Origin: Candidatus Vogelbacteria bacterium RIFOXYB1_FULL_42_16
GTDB lineage: Bacteria > Patescibacteriota > Minisyncoccia > Phycocordibacterales > XYD1-FULL-46-19
Direction of reading: 5' to 3'
Length of the DNA stretch: 42,263 nucleotides
Assembly: GCA_001823055.1 (NCBI GenBank)
Contig: MHTH01000006.1
Coordinates: 1-42,263 of the forward strand
A program made the position numbers and the translations under genes. Position 1 is the first letter of the stretch. Each line of letters begins with the position of its first letter. Shown here piece after piece: positions 9,791-18,976 of this stretch. Below the pieces are notes generated by a model. It was not told the DNA's origin. It saw only the letters and a list, made by a program, of their open reading frames with translations, and did no database searches.

Positions 9791-10811
9791 TTAAAATATC
9801 CCGATAACGTTCGACATCTTCTAAAATCACGCCGGCCCCCCGCACCACCGCCGTAATTGGATCATCTACAATATGAATAGGAATTTCTAGTTCTTTTTCC
9901 AACAATTCTTTTAAGCCTCGCATCCGCGCACCACCGCCCACCACCACAATACCCCGCAACATAATATCGGAAATCACTTCCGGCGGAGTCGATTCCAATA
10001 CTTCTTTGACGGCATCGACAAAAATCGCGATCGAAGAAGCAATAGCTTCGCGAATATCACTATCGGTAATCACCACTTCGCGTGGCAGACCGGTCACCAG
10101 ATCTCGCCCCCGAATAGTCGCCTCGAGCGAATCGGAAAATTTATAGACCGAACCGATAGTGACTTTGACATCTTCGGCAGTTTTTTCACCCAATAAAATT
10201 TTAAACTCATCGCGAACATAAGCGATAATATCTTGATTCAATTTTTCACCGGCCACATGCAAATTTTTTGATTTGACGATTCCACCCAGAGAAATCACAG
10301 CAATATCAGTCGTGCCCCCGCCAATATCAATGATCATACTGCCGACCGGATCATAAATCGGCAAACGAATACCGAGTGAGGCCGCCATTGGCTCTTCGAT
10401 AATATGTACTTCGCGAGCGCCAGCATTTTTGGCGGCATCGCGCACCGCTCGGCGTTCGACATTGGTAATATCCGATGGCACACCGATCACCAACCGCGGT
10501 CGAAAAAATTTTCTAGTCGATCTTTCCAACGCTCGACGAATAAAATAAGCCAGCATTTCTTCGGCCACTTCAAAATTGGAGACGACGCCGTTGACCAAAG
10601 GTTTGATAGCGCTGATGTGAGCTGGGGTCCGGCCGATCATTTGGCTAGCGTCGTTACCCACCGCTACCACCCGACCGGTTTTTTGGTTGATCGCGACAAT
10701 CGACGGTTCGACCGCTACAATACCCTGACCGCGAACATAAACAAGGGTCGTGGCGGTACCGAGATCAATCCCGATATCGCTGGAAAACATTTTGTACAGC
10801 TTCTCCATCAT
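9759..10811 (-). CDS. mreB: Rod shape-determining protein MreB (paralog 1)
   Basis: DIGIDLGTATTLVYV, IDIGGGTTDIAVISLGG, RGIVVVGGGARMRGL; 4-bp ATGA overlap with proS stop. Confidence 0.93.
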   Translation of the reverse strand: MMEKLYKMFSSDIGIDLGTATTLVYVRGQGIVAVEPSIVAINQKTGRVVAVGNDASQMIGRTPAHISAIKPLVNGVVSNFEVAEEMLAYFIRRALERSTRKFFRPRLVIGVPSDITNVERRAVRDAAKNAGAREVHIIEEPMAASLGIRLPIYDPVGSMIIDIGGGTTDIAVISLGGIVKSKNLHVAGEKLNQDIIAYVRDEFKILLGEKTAEDVKVTIGSVYKFSDSLEATIRGRDLVTGLPREVVITDSDIREAIASSIAIFVDAVKEVLESTPPEVISDIMLRGIVVVGGGARMRGLKELLEKELEIPIHIVDDPITAVVRGAGVILEDVERYRDILIDNEDELPPR

Positions 10812-12058
10812 AGTCTTATCGTCTTTTCTACCCAAGCCGGAAATTCTTCCACGGGCACAAAATCGGTTTCGCCGGTCTGGCGATTTTTGATTTCATATTG
10901 ACCGGCCGACAGACCCTTGGCACTGACAACGACTCGGTATGGAACACCGAGCAAATCAGCATCGGCAAATTTAGCGCCGGCGGACAGATCACGATCATCG
11001 ATCAAGACTTCAATCCCCTTTTTAGTTAATTCATCATAAAGTTTAAGGGCTTCGTCATTTTTTTCTAACGAAATCAGATGCAATTGAAACGGCGCGACCG
11101 ACAGGGGCCAAATCAAACCTTGCTCATCGGCAAAAACTTCAGTCAAAAGACCCAACAAGCGACTAGGGCCAATCCCGTAACAGCCCATAATCACCGGTCG
11201 GCGCTCGCCTTTTTCATCACTAAAGAGTAAGCCGAGCGGTTCGGAGAAACGCGTGCCGAGTTTAAAGATATTACCAACTTCCACCGCTTTGACTTCCTCC
11301 ATTTTAGTTTTATCCAAACCTAATTTGGTCAAGACTTCTTCATTATAGACTTCCTTATTGACCGCAATTTTTTTAGCTCGATCCAGATAAATCGTATCCT
11401 CGCCAGTCTCGCAAATAGTTTGGTATTCATGACTAAATTCGGAAAAACTACCACCGCCAGCAAAAGTGACAAAAGTCTTGTCACCGATTCCCAAACGAGC
11501 GAAAACATTTTTATAAGCCTCTTGGGCCTTTAAATAAAATTCATCGAGACTGTTCGCGTCAGCATGAAAAGAATACAAGTCCTTCATTAAAAATTCTCGA
11601 CCCCGCATAATCCCACTTTTGGCACGCGCTTCATTTCTGAATTTGGTTTGAATCTGATAAATCGACAGCGGTAAATCTTTGTAGGAATTGATACTTTCGC
11701 TGGCAATAACCGTAATCGGCTCTTCGTGCGTAAAACCTAAACCGAGATCACCACCGGCTTTCAAAGACGTCTTAAACCAATTATCCACTTTGTCATCAGA
11801 CCAGCGGTCAGTTTTTTGCCACAGGTCAGCGCTCTGGAGAGCGGTCATTTGGATTTCATTCGCGCCTAGCTTGTTCATCTCATCGCGAATGATCGCGTTG
11901 ATTTTATTTAAAGTTTTGAGACCAAGCGGTAAGAGCGAGTAGGCACCCGCTAATTCCTTGTGAATATAACCCGCCCGGATTAAAAGCTTGGCATTTTTGG
12001 CGACCTCATCTTTGGGGTCTTCCCGTCGCGTTTTAACAAAAAGTTGAGATTGAAGCAT
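10808..12058 (-). CDS. proS: Proline--tRNA ligase, short form
   Basis: 416 aa; LLPLGLKTLNKI, GFTHEEPITVIASESINSYKDLP, MRGREFLMKDLYSFH, GCYGIGPSRLLG; no room for the bacterial insertion domain. Confidence 0.92.
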   Translation of the reverse strand: MLQSQLFVKTRREDPKDEVAKNAKLLIRAGYIHKELAGAYSLLPLGLKTLNKINAIIRDEMNKLGANEIQMTALQSADLWQKTDRWSDDKVDNWFKTSLKAGGDLGLGFTHEEPITVIASESINSYKDLPLSIYQIQTKFRNEARAKSGIMRGREFLMKDLYSFHADANSLDEFYLKAQEAYKNVFARLGIGDKTFVTFAGGGSFSEFSHEYQTICETGEDTIYLDRAKKIAVNKEVYNEEVLTKLGLDKTKMEEVKAVEVGNIFKLGTRFSEPLGLLFSDEKGERRPVIMGCYGIGPSRLLGLLTEVFADEQGLIWPLSVAPFQLHLISLEKNDEALKLYDELTKKGIEVLIDDRDLSAGAKFADADLLGVPYRVVVSAKGLSAGQYEIKNRQTGETDFVPVEEFPAWVEKTIRL

Positions 12059-12138
12059 ATGGGCTTATCTTAAACTAAAAAGCCCAAGGGGTCAAAGAGG
12101 AAAAAACCCTGATTTTAGGGGATGATATGAGATAGATT

Positions 12139-13251
12139 CTAAAACAACTTCAAAACGTCAAAAAAGGATACGATCAGCATCAGGCCGATCAGAAAAAAGA
12201 AGCCGAGCACATTGGCAATAGCGGTCATTTTTGGGGGTAGAGGCGAACCTTTGACCGCTTCGATCGCCAGAAAGAACAAGCGTCCACCATCGAGCGCGGG
12301 AAATGGCAACAAGTTGATGATAGCTAAATTGATCGACAAGATGGCAATAAAAGATAAGAGATAAACCAAGCCCATCTTGGAAGCGTCACCCACCAAACCA
12401 AAGAGGCCGACCGGACCGGCCACCGTATTGAAAGCTTCGCGACCGCTGGAAAATATCTGACCAAAAAATTGCTTCAAGCCTTTGCTGGTTTCAATCGTCA
12501 AGTAAACAGTTAATTTCAGACCATCATACGGAGCGCGATACCAAGCCGAACGAACTAAACCAATCCCCTCGATCCCCACTCCCACCAACGCCTTACCATT
12601 TTCGATTTTTGGCATGACCGAAACTTGCCGATCTTCCATTATTTCTGACTTCGCTGACTGTCGTTTTAAATTAAAAGTAATTTCCCGACCGATTTGAGTG
12701 CGGATGAAAGCGGTAGCTTCGGCCGAAGTTTGGGGAACAATTTCTTGACCACCGGCTTTGATGCCAACAATTTGGTCACCGGGCAAAAGACCAGCATCAC
12801 CGGCTGGATAATTTTTAAGAACCGAAGTTACAATCAACTGCCTATCTTTGACCTCACCAAAAAACTTTTCAGCCGAAGAACTTTCCACCGGTAAGCCAAA
12901 CAAGAGACTGGTCGAAAGTAGAAACCAAGCCAATAAAAAATTAAAAAAGACACCAGCAAACAAAACCCAAGCTTGAACCAATTTTGGTTTAGCGGTCAGA
13001 GCTCGAACCTGATCAACCGGCGACAAAAGTTCATCAGCATTTTCACCGAGAATTTTGACAAAACCGCCAAAAGGAATGGCATTGATGGAATAGGTCGTCT
13101 CGCCATATTTTTTGGACCAGAGTTTGGGTGGAAAACCAAAGCCAAATTCATCTACCCGAATCCCCGCTCGTTTAGCGGTTAAAAAATGCCCCAGCTCGTG
13201 CACCATAATGAGGAGCCCGAGAACTAATAAGAAAATAATTAGAGTTAACAA
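12139..13251 (-). CDS. rseP: RIP metalloprotease RseP / site-2 protease
   Basis: MVHELGHFLTAKRAGIRVDEFGFGFPP (HExxH), PDZ-like region, NLLPFPALDGGRL. Confidence 0.92.
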   Translation of the reverse strand: MLTLIIFLLVLGLLIMVHELGHFLTAKRAGIRVDEFGFGFPPKLWSKKYGETTYSINAIPFGGFVKILGENADELLSPVDQVRALTAKPKLVQAWVLFAGVFFNFLLAWFLLSTSLLFGLPVESSSAEKFFGEVKDRQLIVTSVLKNYPAGDAGLLPGDQIVGIKAGGQEIVPQTSAEATAFIRTQIGREITFNLKRQSAKSEIMEDRQVSVMPKIENGKALVGVGIEGIGLVRSAWYRAPYDGLKLTVYLTIETSKGLKQFFGQIFSSGREAFNTVAGPVGLFGLVGDASKMGLVYLLSFIAILSINLAIINLLPFPALDGGRLFFLAIEAVKGSPLPPKMTAIANVLGFFFLIGLMLIVSFFDVLKLF

Positions 13252-13316
13252 AGTATTTTAAATTAAAATTAAAAAGTTTTCCCTATTTTGACATAGTTTC
13301 CGGTTTTTACCAAACC

Positions 13317-13343
13317 TATTGTCAAGGTGTCACCTTGACAATA
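13317..13343. repeat. Perfect 13-bp-arm palindrome TATTGTCAAGGTG-T-CACCTTGACAATA
   Basis: Read directly; abuts the terminator hairpin at 13344-13376. Confidence 0.85.
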
Positions 13344-13376
13344 AAATCGCTGGCAGTAAAACACCACCAGCGATTT
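13344..13376 (-). terminator. Terminator hairpin for the 13394 gene
   Basis: AAATCGCTGG (13344-13353)/CCAGCGATTT (13367-13376) just downstream of the minus-strand stop. Confidence 0.7.
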
Positions 13377-13393
13377 AGGATTATTGATTTATC

Positions 13394-14395
13394 CTACAGT
13401 CCGCGAGAAAGACAAAGAGACTCTAGCCATGGAATAAGCTGGCTCGGTCGACGATGTTGCTGACTATTCCATTCATTCGTCTCGGCACCATAGAAGACGT
13501 TGACCATGAAGCCTTCAACAACTTCAGCCAAATTGCCGACCGGCCGAAGATGCTCGTTGATGAAACCTTCGCCCGAAAGATAGAGAGCTTCATGCATATC
13601 GCAAGCGTCATCGTACGAATAGATCTTCAGCCTTTCTTTTGACTGGCCGAGCTTTCCGAGCAGTCCCCACCAGCGAACTGTTTTTGTAAAGTTTGCAAGG
13701 TCGTTGATGGCTTTGTTGATTTCGTCTGTCGTTGCTTGCCCCGAATCAATATCTTTTGGCAAAAAGTCATCGATTGTCAACTTCATCCCGTCATCCTTTT
13801 GCTCAAAGACGGTAATCGACGCGTTGCGAAATTTCTTTTCCTGATACCGTTTCTCGGCTTCGGCGATTGAGCGCCGACACATGATTCGCCAGAAAAAAAT
13901 CATCCACGTACCATGGCCAACGATAAGCACCCGCTTACCACTCCAGAACTCTCGCAGATCAGCAAGGAAAGAGTAGATCATCAAATCAACGTCCTGCCCG
14001 TTTTGTCCGCCGAACGCCCGATAATGATACCAACCTTCTCGCTCTTTGATTTTTGCTTCAGCCGGGTAAAGCTTCTCAACCTCTTCTTTTGACATGGTGT
14101 GCCAGATTCCTCTCCAGAATTCATCCAGCCGAGCATCAATTCTCGGTACGATCTTAGGGCACATCAAGTGCAAAGTTTGTTGCGCTCGCCAGAAGGTAGA
14201 GATAAAAGCGACATCAAATCCGAAAAACTCGCTATTCTTTCTCAAATATTCGCCTGTAACCAAAGCCTGGGCTTCGCCATTTTTGGTTAACGAGAACTGA
14301 TGGTTGGGAACTTGAGCCGAAGAATTATCGTCCATTTGGCGAATATTCCCCTCAGACTCGGCATGACGAACTACAATAATTTGTTTGGGCCACAT
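13394..14395 (-). CDS. Histidine phosphatase superfamily protein with C-terminal extension
   Basis: IIVVRHAESEGN, VLIVGHGTWMIFF; about 110-aa extra C-terminal region; AAGGAG Shine-Dalgarno upstream. Confidence 0.8.
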   Translation of the reverse strand: MWPKQIIVVRHAESEGNIRQMDDNSSAQVPNHQFSLTKNGEAQALVTGEYLRKNSEFFGFDVAFISTFWRAQQTLHLMCPKIVPRIDARLDEFWRGIWHTMSKEEVEKLYPAEAKIKEREGWYHYRAFGGQNGQDVDLMIYSFLADLREFWSGKRVLIVGHGTWMIFFWRIMCRRSIAEAEKRYQEKKFRNASITVFEQKDDGMKLTIDDFLPKDIDSGQATTDEINKAINDLANFTKTVRWWGLLGKLGQSKERLKIYSYDDACDMHEALYLSGEGFINEHLRPVGNLAEVVEGFMVNVFYGAETNEWNSQQHRRPSQLIPWLESLCLSRGL

Positions 14396-14543
14396 AACTC
14401 TTTCTCCTTGTTTGTTAATGTCCGGTTTCTAGTATTAAAATAATCTTTCTAAAAAAATCGCGCTTGGGTTATAAGTCTTTATGGATGATGTTTTTAATTT
14501 TATCTAAACAATCCCATATTTTTAAAGCTTGATTTTATACAAC

Positions 14544-14567
14544 ATATGTACTAAATTAAGTACATAT
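14544..14567. promoter_or_regulatory. Dyad operator candidate ATATGTACT-AAATTA-AGTACATAT
   Basis: 9-bp perfect arms ending one base before the ATG (14569) of the TrmB-family gene; overlaps a candidate -10 (TAAATT, with TTGATT 17 bp upstream). Confidence 0.7.
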
Positions 14568-14568
14568 T

Positions 14569-15291
14569 ATGACAAATTACAAAAATCTCCTTAGACAGCT
14601 TGGCTTTAGTGCCTTGGCTGAAAATATCTATTTTACCTTAATCAGAAAAGGGTCTTGTTCGATTGCCGAGCTAGCTCAATTTAATGGCAAATTCCGGCCA
14701 GCAATCTATAGAGCGTTACCTGAACTTTTATCAGCCAATCTGATTAGCAAGATAATGAAAGGTAAAAGAATAATTTATAAAGCCGAATCACCCGTGGCTA
14801 TTTCGACCTTAATTAAAAAACAAACTAAAGATATCGAGGAAGTATTGCCAGAGCTCGTTAAATCTTTTCAGCAAAAAGATCGGAAACCAAAAATTTCTTT
14901 TTATGAAGGCAAGGAAGGTATTGCGACCGTTTATGAACAATTGATCTCCTCAACCAAAAAGGGTGGGGCGATCTGGCGCTATGAATCAGCCGAGGATTAC
15001 AAAAAGAATAAACGATATTATCCATCTCTTTATTGGAAGCGGGCCGGAGCTACTGGCGACATTGATAAATATGTCATCACCAATCTAAAAACTCATCAAA
15101 AAAGGCATAAAAATCTTAATCGTTTATCAAAAGCAGTAAATTTACCCTTTGAAGACAATATTACAGAGCTAATTGGTGATGGGAAGGTAATTTTTATTGA
15201 TTATGACACTGAAACCGCGATTGTGATTGAAAATGAACGCTTTGCCAATTTTCAGAAAACTATTTTTAAAATGTTTTTTGAAAAAATTTAG
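14569..15291 (+). CDS. TrmB-family (sugar-type) transcriptional regulator
   Basis: 240 aa; N-terminal winged helix (LLRQLGFSALAENIYFTLIRKGSCSIAELAQFNGKFRPAIYRALPELLSANLI) and TrmB-like effector region. Confidence 0.8.
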   Translation: MTNYKNLLRQLGFSALAENIYFTLIRKGSCSIAELAQFNGKFRPAIYRALPELLSANLISKIMKGKRIIYKAESPVAISTLIKKQTKDIEEVLPELVKSFQQKDRKPKISFYEGKEGIATVYEQLISSTKKGGAIWRYESAEDYKKNKRYYPSLYWKRAGATGDIDKYVITNLKTHQKRHKNLNRLSKAVNLPFEDNITELIGDGKVIFIDYDTETAIVIENERFANFQKTIFKMFFEKI

Positions 15292-15839
15292 CCTTCGATC
15301 TCTTCCCTCTTTTTTGAAGCTAAACTGTCAAATTTAGTATTGCCATCGTCAACGATTTTTTGCAATTCATCTTTCAGACGAAATTTGACGTCCTCACCAA
15401 TGCCGCCATTTTTCTCCATCACTTGAATTTCATTCCAAACTTTTTCTCGTTCTTTGCGGAGAGAGACGCGCGCTTCTTCTAATTTTTCATTAGTCAACTT
15501 GGTCAGCATTTTGCGTCGTTCTTCGGTCAAAGTCGGAAAAATGACTCGAATCCCGTCGGAATCCGGCGCGGTCGACACGCCGATATTGGCGGCGGCAATC
15601 GCTGACTCAATCCCCTTGACTTGTGATTTGTCCCACGGCGTAATACGGAGAGTCAAGGCATCTTCAATACCGATCGCGGCCACATGCTTGATTGGCAATT
15701 TACTGCCATAGGAATCTACCAGCACTGAATCAAGCAAGGCCGGCGAAGCTTTGCCAGTCCGCACCCCACTGTATTCTCCGGCCAGCCAGACTTCGATGTC
15801 AGCGAGATGAGTTTTAAGTTCAGAAAAATTGTATGCCAT
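15288..15839 (-). CDS. frr: Ribosome recycling factor
   Basis: GVRTGKASPALLDSVLVDSYGSKLPIKHVA...ITPWDKSQVKGIESAI...RIVFPTLTEERRK-type motifs. Confidence 0.95.
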   Translation of the reverse strand: MAYNFSELKTHLADIEVWLAGEYSGVRTGKASPALLDSVLVDSYGSKLPIKHVAAIGIEDALTLRITPWDKSQVKGIESAIAAANIGVSTAPDSDGIRVIFPTLTEERRKMLTKLTNEKLEEARVSLRKEREKVWNEIQVMEKNGGIGEDVKFRLKDELQKIVDDGNTKFDSLASKKREEIEG

Positions 15840-15918
15840 GTTTCAAATTTAAAATTAAAAAATCAAAATTTAAAATTAATAAAGTAGTAAGCTTACCACG
15901 TGGCGAAGCTTTACGTGG

Positions 15919-16635
15919 TTACTTCGTTTTTCTTAAATTTGGCACGATCAGCGCTAAATACTCCAAAATCATTTTAGCGGAAGAACGTTGGTTGTTCAGA
16001 AGCTTTTTGGCGTTAACAATTTCTTTGAACACCAATACCAGATTATCAGAAATTCTGGTTAAATCAATTCGTTCGTGGATAAAAACTTCCAGCCGGTCGA
16101 GCCAATCGAGTAATTCGGCCCGATCTTTGATCTGACCATCATCTAAAAAACGCTTGAGCAGATGTTCACCCCGTTCCGCCACATCGAGACCGAGAAATTT
16201 TTCCAAATCATCAACCTCGCCATCGTTTGACCGATCAAATTTTAATTGATAAACCCGTGATAAAATTGTGGGCCGAAAAAATTCGGCCGTCGGTGCGACC
16301 AGAAAAAAATAGGTATTAGTGGCCGGCTCTTCCAAAGTCTTGAGTAAAACTTCTTGGGCTTCGCTGGCCATGGCCGAAAAAATCACCACTAGATATCGGC
16401 CTTGACCGGCAAAATCTTTGCCAGTTTGAAATTGGCGCAAAAAACGGGCGTCGTCTTTATCCAGTCGATCTTTGGTCAACCACAAAACATCGGGATGAAA
16501 TTTGGGATCGACCGTGGCCGGAAAAATCGATTGCAACAAACCAAGAAGTTCAGCTGTTATGATTTTAGATTCACCGATTAGAAGATAGGCGTGATGAAGA
16601 TGGTTAGATTTGAAATGATTTTGCAGTTCGGACAT
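15919..16635 (-). CDS. holB: DNA polymerase III delta'-like (clamp loader) protein
   Basis: HHAYLLIGESK, QTGKDFAGQGRYLVVIFSAMASEAQEVLLKTLEEPATNTYFFLVAPTAEFFRPTILSRVYQ. Confidence 0.8.
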   Translation of the reverse strand: MSELQNHFKSNHLHHAYLLIGESKIITAELLGLLQSIFPATVDPKFHPDVLWLTKDRLDKDDARFLRQFQTGKDFAGQGRYLVVIFSAMASEAQEVLLKTLEEPATNTYFFLVAPTAEFFRPTILSRVYQLKFDRSNDGEVDDLEKFLGLDVAERGEHLLKRFLDDGQIKDRAELLDWLDRLEVFIHERIDLTRISDNLVLVFKEIVNAKKLLNNQRSSAKMILEYLALIVPNLRKTK

Positions 16636-16641
16636 AAACCA

Positions 16642-17655
16642 CTATCTCTTCGCGATAATACTCTTTTTATACGTCTCGAGATGATTCAAAGCTACGCCAG
16701 TCCCCTTGGCCACACAATAAAGAGCATCTTCGGCTAAATAAGCGCGGACACCGGTCCGACGATAGATTAACTCCGGCAGATTGCGTAAAATCGACGAGCC
16801 ACCAGTCATAATAATTCCTCGTTCAATAATATCAGCCGACAGCTCTGGTGGTGTATCTTGAAAAACCGTTTTAATGGCTTTGACCATTTCTCGCAATTCA
16901 CCATCGATAGCCTGGGCAATCTCATTGGTTTTGACTTCGACCGAGCGTGGTAAACCGGTTAAAAAATCTCGGCCTTTAATAATAAAAGATAGCTCATCTT
17001 CTACTGGCACCGCCGAACCGATGCTCATTTTGACATCTTCGGCGGTCTTATCTCCAATCGCCAAATTAAAAGATCGTTTGATGTAGTCAGCAATAGCTTG
17101 ATCGATTTTATTACCAGCATGTTTAACTGAAGTCGAAGCCACAATCCCTCCCAGTGAGATCACGGCTACATCGGTCGTGCCACCGCCGATATCCACCACC
17201 ATATGCCCCTTGGCTTCATAAATCGGAATACCCGCCCCAATCGCCGCCAAGATCGGCTCTTTGACCACATAAGCATTTCTGGCCCCCGCTTTCATTGTCG
17301 CTTCGATCACCGCCCGCCGTTCGGTCGAAGTAATACCAGCCGGGACCGAGACCATGACATCTGGTTTAAAGATATTAAATTTACCCAACGCTTTACCAAT
17401 GTAGTAGCGCAACATGGCTTCGGTTATCCGATAGTCCGCAATCACGCCGTCTTTCATCGGCTTGTAGGCAGTAATCGTGTCTGGCGTTTTTCCCACCATA
17501 TCTTTTGCCTCGGTTCCCACCGCCACCACTCTGTTGTCAGCCAAATTAACCGCCACCACGGACGGCTCATTGAGCACAATACCCTTGCCCGGCACATAAA
17601 CCAAAGTATTGGCCGTGCCCAAATCTACCCCTAATTTTCTGATGAAAAATGACAT
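16642..17655 (-). CDS. mreB: Rod shape-determining protein MreB (paralog 2)
   Basis: KLGVDLGTANTLVYVPGKGIVLNEPSVVAVN, VVDIGGGTTDVAVISLGG, ERGIIMTGGSSILRNL. Confidence 0.93.
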   Translation of the reverse strand: MSFFIRKLGVDLGTANTLVYVPGKGIVLNEPSVVAVNLADNRVVAVGTEAKDMVGKTPDTITAYKPMKDGVIADYRITEAMLRYYIGKALGKFNIFKPDVMVSVPAGITSTERRAVIEATMKAGARNAYVVKEPILAAIGAGIPIYEAKGHMVVDIGGGTTDVAVISLGGIVASTSVKHAGNKIDQAIADYIKRSFNLAIGDKTAEDVKMSIGSAVPVEDELSFIIKGRDFLTGLPRSVEVKTNEIAQAIDGELREMVKAIKTVFQDTPPELSADIIERGIIMTGGSSILRNLPELIYRRTGVRAYLAEDALYCVAKGTGVALNHLETYKKSIIAKR

Positions 17656-18962
17656 ATTGTTTCGTTTTCGAGATGAATTCTTTTGATTTTAGCGCCTAAA
17701 GCGGTTAATTTTCCTTCGATATTTTCATAGCCCCGATCAATATACCCGACATTATGGACTGTCGTCCGCCCTTTAGCAACCAAGCCAGCAATAATATAGG
17801 CCAAACCGGCACGCAGATCCGGACTGAACAATTCCCGACTATGCAGTTCATTGGGTCCATTGATAATCGCTCGATGAGCATCCAACAACTTAACTTTAGC
17901 GCCCATTTGTTCCAATGATTCCAAATGTCCCAAGCGTCCCTCGAAAATCGTTTCAAAAATAAAACTTTGACCGACGGCTTGAGTCAAAAAAACTGACATG
18001 GGCGCTTGCAGGTCGGTCGGGAAACCGGGATATTCGTGAGTTTTCAAATCACTAGCGATCAATTTGGGTTTTTTACGATTAATCACACGTAAAAAATTTT
18101 GGCCAACAATAATTTCGGCGCCGGCTTCGCGTAAAAAATCAATAACGGCGGTCAAATGTTTGGGTTCACAATCAGCGATAGTCACATCTTTGCCTGCCAA
18201 GGTCGCCAAAATCAAAAAACTGCCGGCCTCAATCCGATCTGGAATAGTGTGATAAATTTTTCCTTTAGCGTGTAATCTGGCACCACCTTCGATTTCAATC
18301 GTAGTAGTGCCCAAACCAGAAATTTTGGCTCCACATTTTTTCAAATATTCTCCCAAACTGATAATCTCTGGTTCCAAAGCGCAATTTTTCAACACGGTTT
18401 TTCCTTTGGCTAAAACTCCCGCCAATAAAAAAGTTTCGGTAGCGGTCACGCTCTGATTTTTGAAGAAAATTTCGGCGCCGATCAATTGACCATTTTTGGC
18501 TTTGATTTCATACAGATCATTTTTCAAAGTGACATTGGCCCCCAGAGCTTCAAATCCCGCCAAGAACAAATCAATTGGCCGGCGACCAATCACGCAACCG
18601 CCCGGATGCGGAAAACTAACCCGACCAAAGCGTGCCAACAACGGCCCAGTCAAAACAATCGAGGCGCGTAATTTTTTGGAAATTTCCGGCGTAATGACTG
18701 TCTTGGTCAGATTGGTGGTATCGATATCGCAAGTATGATCACCAGAAAAAGAAACTTCGGCGCCCAAATCGACTAAAAGTTCAGCGGTTCGACGGACATC
18801 CTCGATCTCGGGCACATTGGTCATCTTGACCCGATCGGCAAATAAAATTGTCGCCGACATCATCTTTAACACCGCATTTTTTGCTCCACCGACCTTAACC
18901 GTGCCAGCCAAAAATCGCCGACCCCGCAGACCCTCTATCTCTAGCCTTTCTTCAGTCTTCAT
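17631..18962 (-). CDS. murA: UDP-N-acetylglucosamine 1-carboxyvinyltransferase
   Basis: GTVKVGGAKNAVLKMMSATILF, HPGGCVIGRRPIDLFL, YPGFPTDLQAPMSVFLTQA. Confidence 0.95.
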   Translation of the reverse strand: MKTEERLEIEGLRGRRFLAGTVKVGGAKNAVLKMMSATILFADRVKMTNVPEIEDVRRTAELLVDLGAEVSFSGDHTCDIDTTNLTKTVITPEISKKLRASIVLTGPLLARFGRVSFPHPGGCVIGRRPIDLFLAGFEALGANVTLKNDLYEIKAKNGQLIGAEIFFKNQSVTATETFLLAGVLAKGKTVLKNCALEPEIISLGEYLKKCGAKISGLGTTTIEIEGGARLHAKGKIYHTIPDRIEAGSFLILATLAGKDVTIADCEPKHLTAVIDFLREAGAEIIVGQNFLRVINRKKPKLIASDLKTHEYPGFPTDLQAPMSVFLTQAVGQSFIFETIFEGRLGHLESLEQMGAKVKLLDAHRAIINGPNELHSRELFSPDLRAGLAYIIAGLVAKGRTTVHNVGYIDRGYENIEGKLTALGAKIKRIHLENETICHFSSEN

Positions 18963-18976
18963 CGACGGCTATTTTC

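Noticed and set aside
10404-10901. 165-aa plus-strand ORF
   Set aside because: Antisense to mreB/proS; no recognisable motif or ribosome-binding site.
15880-15930. Imperfect dyad around ACCACGT...ACGTGGT at the holB end
   Set aside because: Short and imperfect; compatible with an ordinary terminator, not linked to the other element families.
17203-17634. 143-aa plus-strand ORF rich in His/Arg
   Set aside because: Antisense shadow of the second mreB.
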